Shown here piece after piece: positions 44,342 to 55,822 of a stretch of 64,000 nt of DNA. A model generated the notes under the pieces. The model ran no database searches. It was not told where the DNA came from and was given only the letters and a program-made list of their open reading frames with translations. Position numbers and translations under genes: made by a program. Each line of letters begins with the position of its first letter. Within the stretch, counting starts at the first letter, position 1. The stretch is from Pipra filicauda. Lineage: Eukaryota; Chordata; Aves; Passeriformes; Pipridae. Location: the NCBI RefSeq assembly GCF_003945595.2, contig NW_024104621.1, forward strand, positions 394,066 to 458,065. The letters run 5' to 3'.

Positions 44342-45485
44342 GTAGTAAGAGGGCTCTACGTTACTGACTGGGCGCAGCTGCAGAGGTCACACCTCCTCGT
44401 TGGTCCCGCCGGATGCCCGTTAAAGGGTAACCAAGTCAACCTCTGCCCCAGGCTGGAGGGGTGGCTTTCAGCCACTCTCTCCCTATCGCTGGCCTCACCA
44501 ACCAGTGGTAATACAAATTGGTGAAACAAATTTATGGTGACAGCTCGTGCGAGCTTGTTACCCATGCCTTGCCCAAATCAGTTGGGCAAAGCCGGCAGTT
44601 ATACTTTAGGGGGTATGCTCTCGGTTTCCTTCACCCTCTACCGGACGGCATGTTGCCCTATCATGTGAACTGACTGAACTCACGATAGTACCAGGTCTGT
44701 GGGGACCAAGAGACCGCCTCTGGATTGGGACATACACCTGGTTGCTGGGCAGGGGTTTGTCGCTAATCGGCCTCTGTTTTCGGTCCCCATTCGTGGCTCC
44801 GAGCTGTGTAGCAAGGAGCAGGTGGGGACACAAGTCGTTACGACTTCAGACTCGGGCTGTCCCTTTCTCTCACACGGGTTGTGCCCTGCTATTGGGTTTG
44901 GGCAACGTCTCGATGCCTGGAGGACAATAGCCTCTGTATGCCTCGCCATGTTACTCCGAACTGTGTAGTGAGGAGCCGGGGGCAGGGACATGCCATTACG
45001 GTATGTCCTCATGCAGGTGCTGGGTAGTACCACTTTCCAGTTGATGTGGATGCACACCATGCCGATCAGGGACGTCCCTGATTCTGGTAGCGGCTGTGCC
45101 TCCCTCCGAGCCCTGACCCACGGGGTGGTAAGCTGGGTAAAAGTTGGCAGATGCTCTGGGGGAAACGCTGCCTGATTCACGTGACCCCCCTACTGGCTGG
45201 GTTCATGCCTAGATGCCAGCAGTCGTGGGTAAACCTGGGTTGCCCGCTGCGTCTGCCACAGATCGAAACTCCGCGCTGGTTGCAACCCAGAGGGCGTAGA
45301 GCATGTGGAGACGTATGGCAATTCCAGAACCAAGGCTCTGGTACTGACACTCTGGTACCCCCTTCATCAGTGGTTTTCTCATAACAATTATAATCATCGC
45401 GCCGTCACGGGGAAGGTGGCACGGTGGACGGGCAACCATTACTTAACCCGGAAAAGGTGCATACACTCTGTGTGTGTTTGAATCA
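44342..45485 (+). mobile_element. short R2 derivative (1.14 kb, non-coding) in 28S
   Basis: Sits exactly between gactctctta and tagccaaatgcc of 28S. Its first ~260 bp align with the R2 5' UTR of the 33-kb copy (ttactgactggg, gcagaggtc, cacctcc, tggtcc, ggatgccc, cctctgccccag). Its last ~60 bp match the R2 3' end (cggaaaaggtgcatacac). The 45% in between has no RT, zinc-finger or endonuclease coding. It resembles the short internally deleted R2 elements (SIDEs) described in flies, but its body is not plainly a deleted R2 ORF. Confidence 0.85.
44361..44450 (+). ncRNA. 5' structured element of the short R2, HDV-like ribozyme candidate
   Basis: GCAGAGGT (44380-44387) pairs with ACCTCTGC (44439-44446), with CCCgttaaaGGG (44416-44427) in between, mirroring the 33-kb R2 despite loop changes. 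This is what a conserved ribozyme-type fold would show. Confidence 0.5.
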
Positions 45486-46056
45486 TAGCCAAATGCCTCA
45501 TCATCTAATTAGTGACGCGCATGAATGGATGAACGAGATTTCCACTGTCCCTACCTACTCTCCAGCGAAACCACAGCCAAGGGAACGGGTTTGGCTGAAT
45601 CAGCGGGGAAAGAAGACCCTTTTGAGCTTGACTCTAGTCTGGCGCTGTGAAGAGACATGAGAGGTGTAGAATAAGTGGGAGGCCGGGCGTGCATTTGGCG
45701 GTGCGAGGCGACCCGTCCGCCGGTACCCTGGCTGTTGGTGAAATACCACTACTCTGATCATTTTTTCACTTACCCGGTGAGGCGGGGGGCAAGTCCCAAG
45801 GGGGGCTGTCGCTTCTGGCGCCAAGTGCCCGGCACACGCCGGGTGCAACCCGCTCCAGGGACAGTGGCAGGTGGGGAGTTTGACTGGGGCGGTGCACCTG
45901 TCAAAGCATAACTCAGGTGTCCTAAGGCCAGTTCAGGGAGAACGGAAACCTCCCGCGGAGCAGAAGGGCAAAAGCTCACTTGATCTTGATTTTCAGTACG
46001 AATACAGACCGTGAAAGTGGGGCCTCATGATCCTTCTGGCTTTTTGGGTTTTAAGC

Positions 46057-46097
<41 letters not shown>

Positions 46098-46686
46098 GGC
46101 CAAGCGTTCATAGCGACATCTCTTTTGATCCTTCGATGTTGGCTCTTCCTATCATTGTGAAGTAGAATTCACTAAGCTTTGGATTGTTCACCCACTAATA
46201 GGGAACGTGAGCTGGGTTTAGACTGTCGTGAGACAGGTTAGTTTTACCTTACTGATGATGTGTTGTTGCAATAATAATCCTCCTCAGTACGAGAGGAACC
46301 ACAGGTTCAGACTCCTGGTGCGTACGCTTGACTGAGAAGCCACTGGCGCGAGGCTACCATCTGCAGGGCTTATGACTGAACGCCTATAAGTCAGAATCCC
46401 GCCTAGATGTAGCGATACCGCAGCGCCGCCGGTGCCTCGGTGGGCCTGCGATAACCGGCCACCCGCCCCCCGGGGCCGTCCCGGTGCGGAGCCCCACTTG
46501 TGGTCGGGAGTGGAGGGGCAGAGAGACGCGGCGCTGCCTCTCCCCTGTCATGTCCTGCATGATCGTGGGGCACCCGGCGCTAAATCATTCGTAGATGACC
46601 TGATTCTGGGTCAGGGTTTTGTATGTAGCAGAGCAGCTCCCTTGCTACGATCTATTGCGAATCAGCCCTTGACACAAGCTCTTGTC
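45486..46686 (+). rRNA. 28S rRNA 3' part, downstream of the R2 site to the 3' end (unit 2)
   Basis: Runs from tagccaaatgcctcatcatc to gcccttgacacaagctcttg. Landmarks are gacgcgcatgaatggatgaa, ctccagcgaaaccacagcc, gggaaagaagacccttttga, gtgaaataccactactctga, ttaccacagggataactggc, gatccttcgatgttggctc and cctcagtacgagaggaacc. Mostly intact in the conserved core, with scattered substitutions (for example cctcatcatc for the usual cctcgtcatc). This is the best-preserved rRNA segment in the window. Confidence 0.96.
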
Positions 46687-46806
46687 CATCCACGCACTCC
46701 ATCTGTCGCCGGCTGGCTCGGGTCCAAGACCTGAGACGCGGGATCCTGGAGGCCGGGCCCGAGGGCGAGAGAGAGAGAGGGGGCGCATGCACGGGCCACC
46801 AGCTGC
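46687..46806 (+). other. start of rDNA 3' external spacer
   Basis: GC-rich sequence with a (ga)n tract (46768-46780) right after the 28S end, cut off by the ERV LTR at 46807. Spacer-like GC-rich sequence resumes at 58356 beyond the provirus. Confidence 0.6.
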
Positions 46807-47168
46807 TATAGATGGAGGGGTATGAACATAAAGCTCACAGACCATTTTGGTCGGCAATATGTCAGCTTTATTAGAAGAAAGACAGAATATATAGTCCTCA
46901 TGACGCTTAGTTCTTGTTCACACTACACTGGATAAATAAGAAAAACATACTTTGCTGTCCACTGCTAATTGGATCACAACAGGTGGTCATAGGAGATGAG
47001 AAAACTTTATTCACCTGCCAAAACTCCTCCTTGGCATCTGGCAAGAATCCACCTTTGTTCTAGCTTTAGCTCCTGTAGCCATCTTAACTAACTGATCACA
47101 CCCAAACTGTGCTAAAGCAATACACAAAGAAATGCAAGGGAAATTGTTCACACAATTTCTGTCTTCTG
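46807..47168 (-). repeat. outer ERV 3' LTR
   Basis: 362 bp, starting tatagatggaggggtatg. It differs from the right LTR (57995-58355) by 3 substitutions and one single-base indel. Minus-strand AATAAA lies near 46863. A polypurine tract (aaaagggggattttt on minus) abuts it at 47169. Confidence 0.93.
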
Positions 47169-47470
47169 AAAAATCCCCCTTTTGATTTTTGAACAATTTT
47201 AATTGCATTTCTGTAACACTCCTTATTGTACCAATAACATATCAATAAACATGATTACATATAACAATAATAGTACATTAACAAACTTAACAACCTATTA
47301 ACTTTAAGGTGTGTGTTTTTAAGTTTTGCTTAAAAGGGTTTTTCTAAATATAGGATTTATTCTTGAAAATCTAAAACACTTCTGGAAATGGAACTCCATT
47401 TAATTTTATGTGTCTTCTGTCCCCATTCAATGGTGTTTGTGCATTTGTTGGATCAAAACACATTAATCAT
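47169..47470 (-). other. outer ERV 3' internal fragment
   Basis: A/T-rich non-coding sequence between the polypurine tract and the nested ERVL. It continues after the insertion at 54450. Ends CATAC (47471-47475), the ERVL target duplication. Confidence 0.65.
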
Positions 47471-47475
47471 CATAC

Positions 47476-48076
47476 TGTTACTACCCGCCCCAGGAAAAGA
47501 GGGGGGAGGGGGGTAACCCAGGTTTTATCAAAAATTCCTTTGGGGTGGATTAAAGTGAAACGACACTAAATAATCAGTGTATGAAAACATATATTGATAA
47601 GATTTATTTTAACAAATTTGAATCAATAGGTAAGTTAACATTTTTGGGTGCTGTCATAACCTTTCTGGGGAGGAGAAAAATGCATAGGGGAGAGAAAGAC
47701 GGGGTAAGAGTAAGGGAGAGCAAGAAAAAAAAGATGAGATAATCACCGCCCACTGGATCCAGCGATGTCTTTATCCGCAGGTGGTGGGGGGAGAAGGAAA
47801 AACAAAAACCCCGCCAAACCCCCAAAGTCACCAGTCAAAATCCATATCCTTAGCACCTCCCCCAGGGCGGGGAGTTGTTTTCATAGGTTGGTGTCCCCCT
47901 TTTTGGCGCGGAGTTCATGTGGAGGGTGTGCTAAACTCAGCTCTTCCTGCCTTTTCGGGGCTTGACATCTTCTGCACTGGAGGAGGGGGGGATGGGCCCA
48001 GTTGCCCATCAGAAAGTCAAAAACCTGTAGAAGTCTCTTAGAATGCATAAATCATTCACTGTTTCAGTCTCTGACA
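47476..48076 (-). repeat. ERVL 3' LTR
   Basis: 601 bp, TG...CA, sharing sequence throughout with 53843-54444, with about 18 substitutions. Contains ggttttatcaaaaattcc and a minus AATAAA near 47608. Confidence 0.95.
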
Positions 48077-49123
48077 CCACCCCGTGATTTATGCATTCAA
48101 TGATTTTTTTCTTCTCTGTGAATCTTCTTTGTGGGCGGTGCTTCTCGCATAGTGAACAGGAAGACAGAAGAGTAAAGGAAAGGAAGAGATAACCCCAATG
48201 CACTGCAATTCTCCTCTCTCAAAAAAAACTTTATAATAAAATAGTAAGCTAATTTGTATTAGCTACTCTCTCTCCATCCCATGAGTAATCAGGGTGAGTA
48301 ATAGGCTACAATCAAATTTCTTAACATTAATAAGGTTACAAACATATACACATACTTGAAATTTTTCATCAAAAATATTGAGTTACTTGGGAGCTGGTAA
48401 AAGGCTTTCTTATGTCCTCTTTGGGCCTAAATTTAGTTCTATTTGTTAAATTTAACCAAATATGAAATTCAATGCCTCTCAAGGCAGAAGGTTAATGTAT
48501 ATAATATATATTTGTATGATTTCAAATATGCATGAATACTTGTACTAACTCCCAGGTTATATTTGGTTGAGTTTAGATATTTAAAAAGACAAAATAAACT
48601 TGGCAATAATTAAACTAACAATACATCTCAGGAAAACTACACAAACAAGTTAACAATCCTTAATACAAGTAATTTTGGGAGTAGGGGAACACAAACACAA
48701 TGTTTGTGGTAGGTACAAAATTATTAGGATCATGACATTTTTAAGATAAAACACATGCAAACAACCAATGTGGTAAAAAAACCCAGTATAACTCTTCAGT
48801 TCTGTTGTCACTTCATGTTGTCATAGGATAATGGGAACTGATGATAGCAGCTGTAGAAGGCTTTATCAGTATCATGTGGTGTGATCTCTTCTGCTGGTAG
48901 GTTTCTGCAAAAGGAACAAATCTGGCCCATTGCGGACCGATTGTTAAAAAGAAGGAAGAATCCATCGAGTGTTTATTCGATGGTCCTTCCCGTGAGCATC
49001 TGTGGCTACCCATGTATGAGGGTTAACCGGGGTTTTCAGAGTGAGTGGCACCTGTCCCACAGAGGGTAGATTTACTAATACGGGTTGGCCTGGATAATGG
49101 AGTGGTTTTACAGGATCTTTACT
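48077..49123 (-). other. ERVL 3' untranslated region, no env
   Basis: About 1 kb of A/T-rich sequence between integrase and the 3' LTR. No frame longer than about 65 codons and no env features (signal peptide, furin site or fusion region) visible. Confidence 0.7.
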
Positions 49124-49915
49124 TTAGTTTTCTCTCAGTACAATAGTGGGGGGTTCGGGGCAGAATGCTGTAATTCGAGGGCAACCATTTGTTCCCCATC
49201 GGCTATTGATTTTGGTTACTGCATCAGAAACTCTGGAGGCCCATTCAGGGTTATGAGGTTTTATGGCTCGCTTTAGGAGGCCATTGGTACCTTCCACAAT
49301 ACCATTTGCTTGTGGATAATATGGAGTGTGGAAGGTCCATTGAATTCCCTCTTCTCGGGCCCATTCTTGTACCACCCCGGCAGTGAAATGGCTCCCATTG
49401 TCTGATTGGATAGACTTTGGTTTGGGTAGATAACTGAACCATAGCTTTAGAGTTTTCACAGTATTCTCTCCCGTGGCTCATCGCACAGCTTCAGCCAGGG
49501 TTAGTCCTAGATATTATCTCTACCCCAACCAGGATGTATTGTTTTCCATAAGAAATTCTGAAAGGACCGATGTAGTCTACCTGCCAGGTATCCCACAATC
49601 CCTTGTTATCCCTCAGGTGCAGGGGTGGATCTTTCAGTGGATCATGATCTTTCAACCTGGTGGGCATAGACTACAGGCAGAGATCACTGTGTTGCACAGC
49701 TCCCTGGTAACTGGCCACCCTCTACTGATTGCTTCTTTAAACAGATCTCTGTTTCCTGAGTGGTCTCTTTTTACATGCAACCATTCTAACAGACGTTCCC
49801 AATTTTGTCCCTCTCCCTCTATTGTTATCTTAGCTAACCGTGTCAGTGAGTCTACTTGATTGTTTAACAGATGAGCGGGGTTGTTATCTGTTTGGTGTGC
49901 AGCAACCCATCCCAC
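49124..49915 (-). pseudogene. pol: ERVL integrase, broken
   Basis: The HHCC-type start is at 49652-49915 (HVKRDHSGNRDLFKEAIS ... CSLC). A catalytic-core fragment at 49124-49481 has IQSDNGSHFTAG and PQANGIVEGTNGLL. The segments are in the same frame but separated by stops (for example before 49481), and the C-terminus is cut short at 49124. Integrase inserts proviral DNA with 5-bp duplications in this class, matching the CATAC seen here. Confidence 0.88.
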
Positions 49916-50020
49916 AAGGAATGTTTTTTGTTTAGCTATGTTTAGGATCTCTTTCCATTTTTCTTGTTACCACACTGATATTTGATTCACTTCCCATTGA
50001 TTTTGTTCCCAAAAAGGGAG

Positions 50021-50766
50021 TCACTCTGTACATCCTTTGAATACTGCATAGGAATCTGTGTAAATGTATGTGTCTCCTTCAGTGTCTGCTTCTCTGGTAA
50101 ATACACTCCATACTGCTACTAACTCCCTGACCTGAGCACTCCCTTCTCCTTCTGTCACTGCCCTGTCCCCTGAATCAACATGTAGGGCCACACTTTTCCT
50201 TCTCGTCTGGCAGAAGCATCTGTAAACCAAACATTTTTTAAGTGAGGTTCAAAAGCGGGAGCAGGTTTTATACAGGAAGGAGGAGGGTTTGAATCAGGTA
50301 GCTTACAAGAGTGTTCTTGTATTTGGAGTATTTTTGGAGCTCCTTCAGTTATTTGACGAGAGTGACAGTAATGATCAATTTGTGCATACCATCTCCGGAC
50401 TGTTTCTCTCTGAGCTACCCCTGCAGGAGGGGGGGTTCCAGATATCACTGGCTTTAAAACCTTAAAAGGCCCTCGCAGGATGATTGATTGGTGTCGAATT
50501 GTCTTCTCTGCTTCCTGCAGGGCTAAACAGACCACAAACAGGCCTTTTTCCCAAGCAGAGTATCGTTTTTCAGCATCTTTTAGGCTGCGAGAAAGAAAAC
50601 CAATGGGGTGAGTGGGACCTTCAGGTCCCCGCTGCCACATATGTATGGACAGACTGTGGATTGCAAATCCCCATTCAATTTGGAGTGGATCTGTGGGATG
50701 TATGGGCCCCAGAGTTTGGTATACATTAGCTTCAAAGATTAGTAATTTCAGGGCTTCTTCATGCAT
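50021..50766 (-). pseudogene. pol: ERVL RT connection and RNase H, frameshifted
   Basis: 50155-50766 holds the connection domain (YQTLGPIHPTDPLQIEW) and the first RNase H Asp (NVWFTDASARREGK). 50021-50230 in another frame holds YIYTDSYAVFKG, the TDS motif. A frameshift near 50160-50200 separates them. RNase H removes the RNA strand during reverse transcription. Confidence 0.85.
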
Positions 50767-51997
50767 GGGGGTCCACTCCCATGTTTTTTTTTTCGTGTCA
50801 GGTCATACAGGGGACGAGCAATAATGGAGAAATCTGGCACATGTTTTCTCCAAAAAACCAGCAAACCCAAAACATGCTGGAGCTCTCTTTTACTCTCTGG
50901 CATCTTTACTTGCTCTGGGGTGTTTAAGGTTTCAGGAGGGATGCACACTGCTCCTCCTTTCCACCATATACCTAGGAATTTTACTTCGGAGGAGGCAAAC
51001 TGTACCTTTTCTGTGGGAATTTGGAGCCCCAGACTTTCTAGGTGAGTGATAATATTTTTCTGGGTCTGGCTCACTGGTATGACATCGGAGCCACCAATTA
51101 ATATATCATCAATATACTGATATACCTTAGTTCCTTCTTCAGGAGTAATTTGAGCCAGCTCCTGTGCGAGTGCATGATGGGCCAGGGTAGGGGAGTGTCG
51201 GTATCCCTGAGGTAGACGAGTAAAGGTATATTGATTACCCTCCCAGGTAAAAGCAAAACGATCTCGGTCTGCCTCCTGTAAGGGAACCATAAAAAACATA
51301 TCTTTGACATCAATAGTTGCAAGAATTGGATGGGCCTGCTCTTGAATTGTAGCAATCAGCTCAGCTATGTTAGGTACTGCAGCTGTCAGGGGGCCACTGT
51401 TAGAGCTGAGACGTCGATAATCTACTGTAAGCCTCCAATTTCCATTAGGTTTGCAAACAGGCCATACTGGCGAATTGTATGGTGAGTGTGTAGGGACAAC
51501 CACTCCTTGCTCCTGCAGTTCTGCAATTCTGGAGCAATTCCTTCACGTGCCCCTAAAGGAAGCGGGTAGGGTTTCACGTTTGTTATTTTGGAAGGAGGTA
51601 GACTTGGAGTGGTTTGTAACAGACGGACAGAGAGGGATGGGAGACCAAACACCCATTCTCTCCCTCTGGCATCTGTCCAGGCTCGACCCTTTAATAAATC
51701 TAACCCCAGGATGTTAGCTGGTAGTGGTCCCACAATTATGGTAGTTTCTGTGGCTGTCTCATCTCCCGGTAACCAGCATTTTACTCGAGCAGTGTATTGG
51801 GGTTGGGATTTCCCAAAGGCATCAGTTACCCATATTTTTTTTTTGTCTGGCTTAATGCCACACTGGGTAGCAGTTTCAGTTTGGAGTGCTGAGACCTGTG
51901 CACCCGTGTCCACCAGGAATGTAACCAAAGATTTAAAAGGGTCGAGAGGAAAAGTGATCACCATATCTCCCTGGTTGTTTTCTGTGAGCCTTCTCAT
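50748..51997 (-). pseudogene. pol: ERVL protease and reverse transcriptase
   Basis: Protease shows FLVDTGAQVSAL (catalytic DTGA) and ILGLDLLKGRAW at 51422-51997. RT at 50748-51503 shows TVDYRRLSS, motif A ATIDVKDMFF, motif B LPQGYRHSP and motif C YIDDILIGG with both Asp intact. The two are offset by a frameshift near 51500-51530. The thumb reads SKRELQHVLGLLVFWRKHVP. Confidence 0.92.
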
Positions 51998-52026
51998 GTA
52001 AACCCACTGACCGCTCCCCGGCTCAC

Positions 52027-53546
52027 TTAATGGGAGCGGCGAGTCCCGTTTCCCAACTCGGGATTGGTTAAACTGATTTCTGGTGGGGCTGAGGGAACCA
52101 CAGTGTTGGATTCCTGGGGAGGGTTGCCCCCAGGGGGTGACTCACGCTCTCTGATCTTATCCCACTGCTTTATCAAGTGTTCCAAATTAGCTGTGGGTAG
52201 TTTATCCATCACTTCTCGAGGAATTCCTTTCTCGATACCCTCCACCCACAAACTGTACCTTGTTCGCTCACGGGGTGTTGCATTTTGCTGACGATTACCT
52301 GGCAAAGGGGTTTTCGGATCTCTCCTATCCTTCTGATATCTGTTTTTTGCTTAACACTACTTGTATCAGAGACCCCCAACTGTCGACCAGTAGTTACCAA
52401 TTCTTGGGCTACCTCTAACCAGGTCATCCCCAGTGGAGCACCCCTTCTTCTGGGCCTGGGGGTTGTCATTATGCGCTCTTGTAGTTGTTTAGCATGAGTT
52501 TTTAGTGCATCAGGCAGGCCTCTTATCAGGGCGGGAAATCTTTGTGGATCCGCTTCGAGTTCCATAGGGGAATGCCGCTGCGAGTCCAACAATCTTGTAT
52601 GGATTAATTGGAGGCAGGCAGCTTTTTGTACGCTTTCGACAATGTGGCCAATTGTGGGGGTTTTAATTGTGTGAGGATCTCCCCTTTCGATAGGGTCTAA
52701 CCCGCCTGCCCAGTAGGCAGCTCTCTGGGTCAGGGGCCACGGTGCTCGGTTATCATTTGTGGTCAGGAAGACCCCTGGGCCCCAAAATCCTCTGGCCTCA
52801 TCCTCACTTAACAAAATCCGATCCCCTCCTGTAAGGGACACTCTCCACACATATTCAGTCTCTGATTCACTGGCTTTACGACTGTATTTTTCCTGAATTT
52901 TGGCCAGTGCTTCCCCCGTGTACGGGGTAATTCATGTGGTAGTTTGCCGATCTGCCCCCTGGCCAGTGGTTTCAGTTTTAATGAGGGGACGCATATGTAT
53001 TACCTCGTCCTCCGGGTAACTTTGCTTCAACTCTTCTAATTCCCCAAAGGGGTACAGGGATTTGTTAACATCTACTGGTTTAGGGTATTTTGAATTAATG
53101 TCTCGCAATTCACAATTTTTCATTTCCAGTATCTTTTTAAGCCTTTCATTTTGTTCCTCCTCATCTTGCAGGGCTGACCAAAGCAATGAGTTAATCTCTC
53201 TCTCTTTCTCCAGTGCCTGTCGTTCAGCAGTTAACTGCAGGCGTTCTTTTCCTAATTGCTCCTGTAATGCCTTCATTGACTCTTGAAGAGATCTTATCAC
53301 CTCACCGGTAGATTTTTGAATAGCCTCTTTTTCTAGCTGGTCCTGCAAAGTTCGCATTGACTCTTGGAAAGATTTTATCACTTCACTTACAGATTTCTGA
53401 ATAGCTGATTTTTGCTTTTGCACTGTTCTAAGGAACACACCTAAGACAGCACCCACAAAAAAGAGTTCTAAACCAAGGATAACTATCAGGAGGGAATAAT
53501 CCCCATATAACTCAACCTGGGGTGTCATCCCCTTTGCCTCAGTCAT
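52027..53546 (-). pseudogene. gag: ERVL gag with N-terminal membrane segment and coiled coil
   Basis: One frame from ATG at 53546 to about 52209, broken by TGA at 52932-52934, then shifted into 52027-52305. Residues ~14-36 are hydrophobic (LLIVILGLELFFVGAVLGVF), a probable membrane anchor. Residues ~38-150 form a charged heptad-rich coiled coil. Within it a ~27-residue block is duplicated (IQKSVSEVIKSFQESM then IQKSTGEVIRSLQESM). The C-terminal part looks capsid-like (WPLTQRAAYWAGGLDP; FPALIRGLPDALK). No CCHC nucleocapsid knuckle is present, as expected for spuma-related ERVL gag. Confidence 0.8.
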
Positions 53547-53842
53547 TAACCCAGCTTAGGTTAATGTCTTTCTCCCCCTTAACCCTCTGAGGGCTGGTTT
53601 GACTCTCTCCTGGAAAACCTTTCAACAGGTCCAGGTACCAGAGAACCTTTCAACAGGTCCAGGTCACACCAGGAAACCTTTCAACAGGTCTGATGTGCCC
53701 GGGTCACACCGAGAGGAGAAAAATTCTCACTATAATTTTACAGCGAAGGGATAGTCACCATTTGACTCGCCCTCGGTATCAGTTTTAGAATACACTGATT
53801 ACTCCACCACATCCAAAGGACCCTACTCGCTGTGCCAAAAAA

Positions 53843-54444
53843 GGTTACGACTCGCCCCAGGAAAAGAGGGGGAAGGGGGGTAACCCAGGTTTTATCAAAA
53901 ATTCCTTTGGGGTGGATTAAAGTGAAACAACACTAAATAATCAGTGTATGAAAACATATATTGATAAGATTTATTTTAACAAATTTGAATCAATAGGTAA
54001 GTTAACATTTTTGGGTGTTGTCATAACCTTTCTGGGGAGGAGAAAAATGCATAGGGGAGAGAAAGACAGGGGTAAGAGTAAGGGAGAGCAAGAAAAAAAA
54101 AGATGAGATAATCACCGCCCACTGGATCCAGCGATGTCTTGATCCGCAGGTGGTGGGGGGAGAAGGAAAAACAAAAACCCCGCCAAACCCCCAAAGTCAC
54201 CAGTCAAAATCCCTATCCTTAGCACCTCCCCCAGGGCGGGGAGTTGTTTTCATAGGTTGGTGTCCCCCCTTTTGGCGTGGAGTTAATGTGGAGGGCGTGG
54301 TAAACTCAACTCTTCCTGTCTTTTCGGGGCTTGATATCTTCTGCACTGGAGGAGGGGCAATGGGCCCAGTTGCCCATCAGAAAGTCAAAAACCTGTAGAA
54401 GTCTCTTAGAATGCATAAATCATTCACTGTTTCAGTCTCTGACA
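53843..54444 (-). repeat. ERVL 5' LTR
   Basis: Pairs with 47476-48076. Its inner terminus reads GG for the expected TG. Flanked on the right by CATAC (54445-54449). Confidence 0.95.
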
Positions 54445-54449
54445 CATAC

Positions 54450-55822
54450 ATTCACACACATACAGACTCTCACAGTGGCCACTGTCAACATTCACACAAA
54501 CATACTTTTGAATTCCATATCACTGTGTGTTATGAGCTAAAAAGTTATAATTCTTTAGTACCTTATAATGTTAAAGCTTCTTAACCAAACAGATAAAATT
54601 AACCAGATAGATAAACTTTCTTTTACTAATATATATTGAATAATCTAAAGTTCACACAACACACTTTCTTAAATTCTAAACCTCTATAATTTGTGTGCTT
54701 CTTAACTTCTAGACTTATGTGCTTTAAAAATATCAAAAAAACTGCGCTCATAATACCTAAAAAGTGTGCTTTTATAATACTGAAAAAACTGTGCTCAAAA
54801 AATTGTGCTCTCAATAAGACAAAAAATACTGTGCTGTTTTGGCAATTCACTTTTACCTGCAACAGCAACAACATCAGCCTTGTTCTGAAGAACCTACTTC
54901 TGTCCAAGGTTTCATCTATGTGCAGATAGCCAGAGAACACCTGTGCAAAAAAACTTAAACACATGAAACACTTTTGCAGGTTAATAGATGTGCTGGTTTA
55001 AAAGTTAACCAGCAGGGGAAATGAACTCAACTCTAAAGAGAGATTATAAATCAGAATAACAATCTAATAAAATAATACAATAAGTACGATTATACAGACA
55101 AGTAATTTGGTTTTAACCCACAAAACCCAAATGTATAACCCAGCACCCTGGGGCATGAACAAAGTGGTGTTTCTTGCCCCCCCCCCCGAGTCCAAAGTAA
55201 AGGGAGAGGGGAAAAAACCTACTGGTGGGAGAGTTGTTGCAGTCTGGTCAATAGTGGTGATTGCAGTCTAGTTGAGGGTGGTGGTCTCAGTCTGGTTGAG
55301 AGCGGTGAGCTGCAGTCTTCCTCTGGATCCCATGAGTGGTAAAAAGGTTCCAAAACTCCAAGTTTATATATTCTCCAGTTCAGGCAGGAATGCTCAGTCC
55401 TTCCCTCAGAGCAGGGAATTCCATAAAAGGGTATGCGGATACTCAGTCCTTCCCTCAGAGCGGGGAATTCCATAAAAGGGTACGAGGACAGGAATATCTA
55501 CAGGCCTCTACTGCTACCAATTTCTGGGAAATGGCATGGAAGGCTATAGAATACACAGTTTTGGGTTACACCCATATCATGATGAACTGGTCTCAACTGT
55601 CCTAACTAGGACAATAGAGAAGAACTAATATCCTTCTGTCCCACTTTTCTTCTTGCAAAAGTGTGTTAAGAATTCTTAAATCAGTGATCTCTTTACCAAA
55701 TACACTTGTGCTAATAATTCTAAACTTATAACAGCTTTATTCTGCAACAAACTCCACTATGCTAATTCTATTATTTAATAATTCTGAAAAAAAAATAATT
55801 CTAGTAATGTTGCTGATCTGTT
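54450..55822 (-). other. outer ERV internal non-coding region
   Basis: A/T-rich, with short repeats (aaaaactgtgctca type near 54730-54835; a ~60-bp duplication, ctcagtccttccctcagagc, at about 55396 and 55442). No pol or env motifs found, so the element is internally deleted or non-autonomous. Confidence 0.6.

Larger units (their letters stand above)
47476..54444 (-). mobile_element. complete class III (ERVL-type) provirus, nested
   Basis: Seven kb with ~601-bp LTRs (47476-48076, 53843-54444) and a 5-bp target duplication CATAC on each side (47471-47475, 54445-54449). A purine-rich cggggtgg precedes the 3' LTR. On the minus strand gag, protease, RT, RNase H and integrase follow in order; there is no env. 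Lack of env, a gag without CCHC knuckles and the RT/integrase signatures suit ERVL. A candidate primer-binding site (TGGCACAGCGAGTAGG on minus) lies at the 5' LTR, but I cannot assign its tRNA. Confidence 0.93.
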
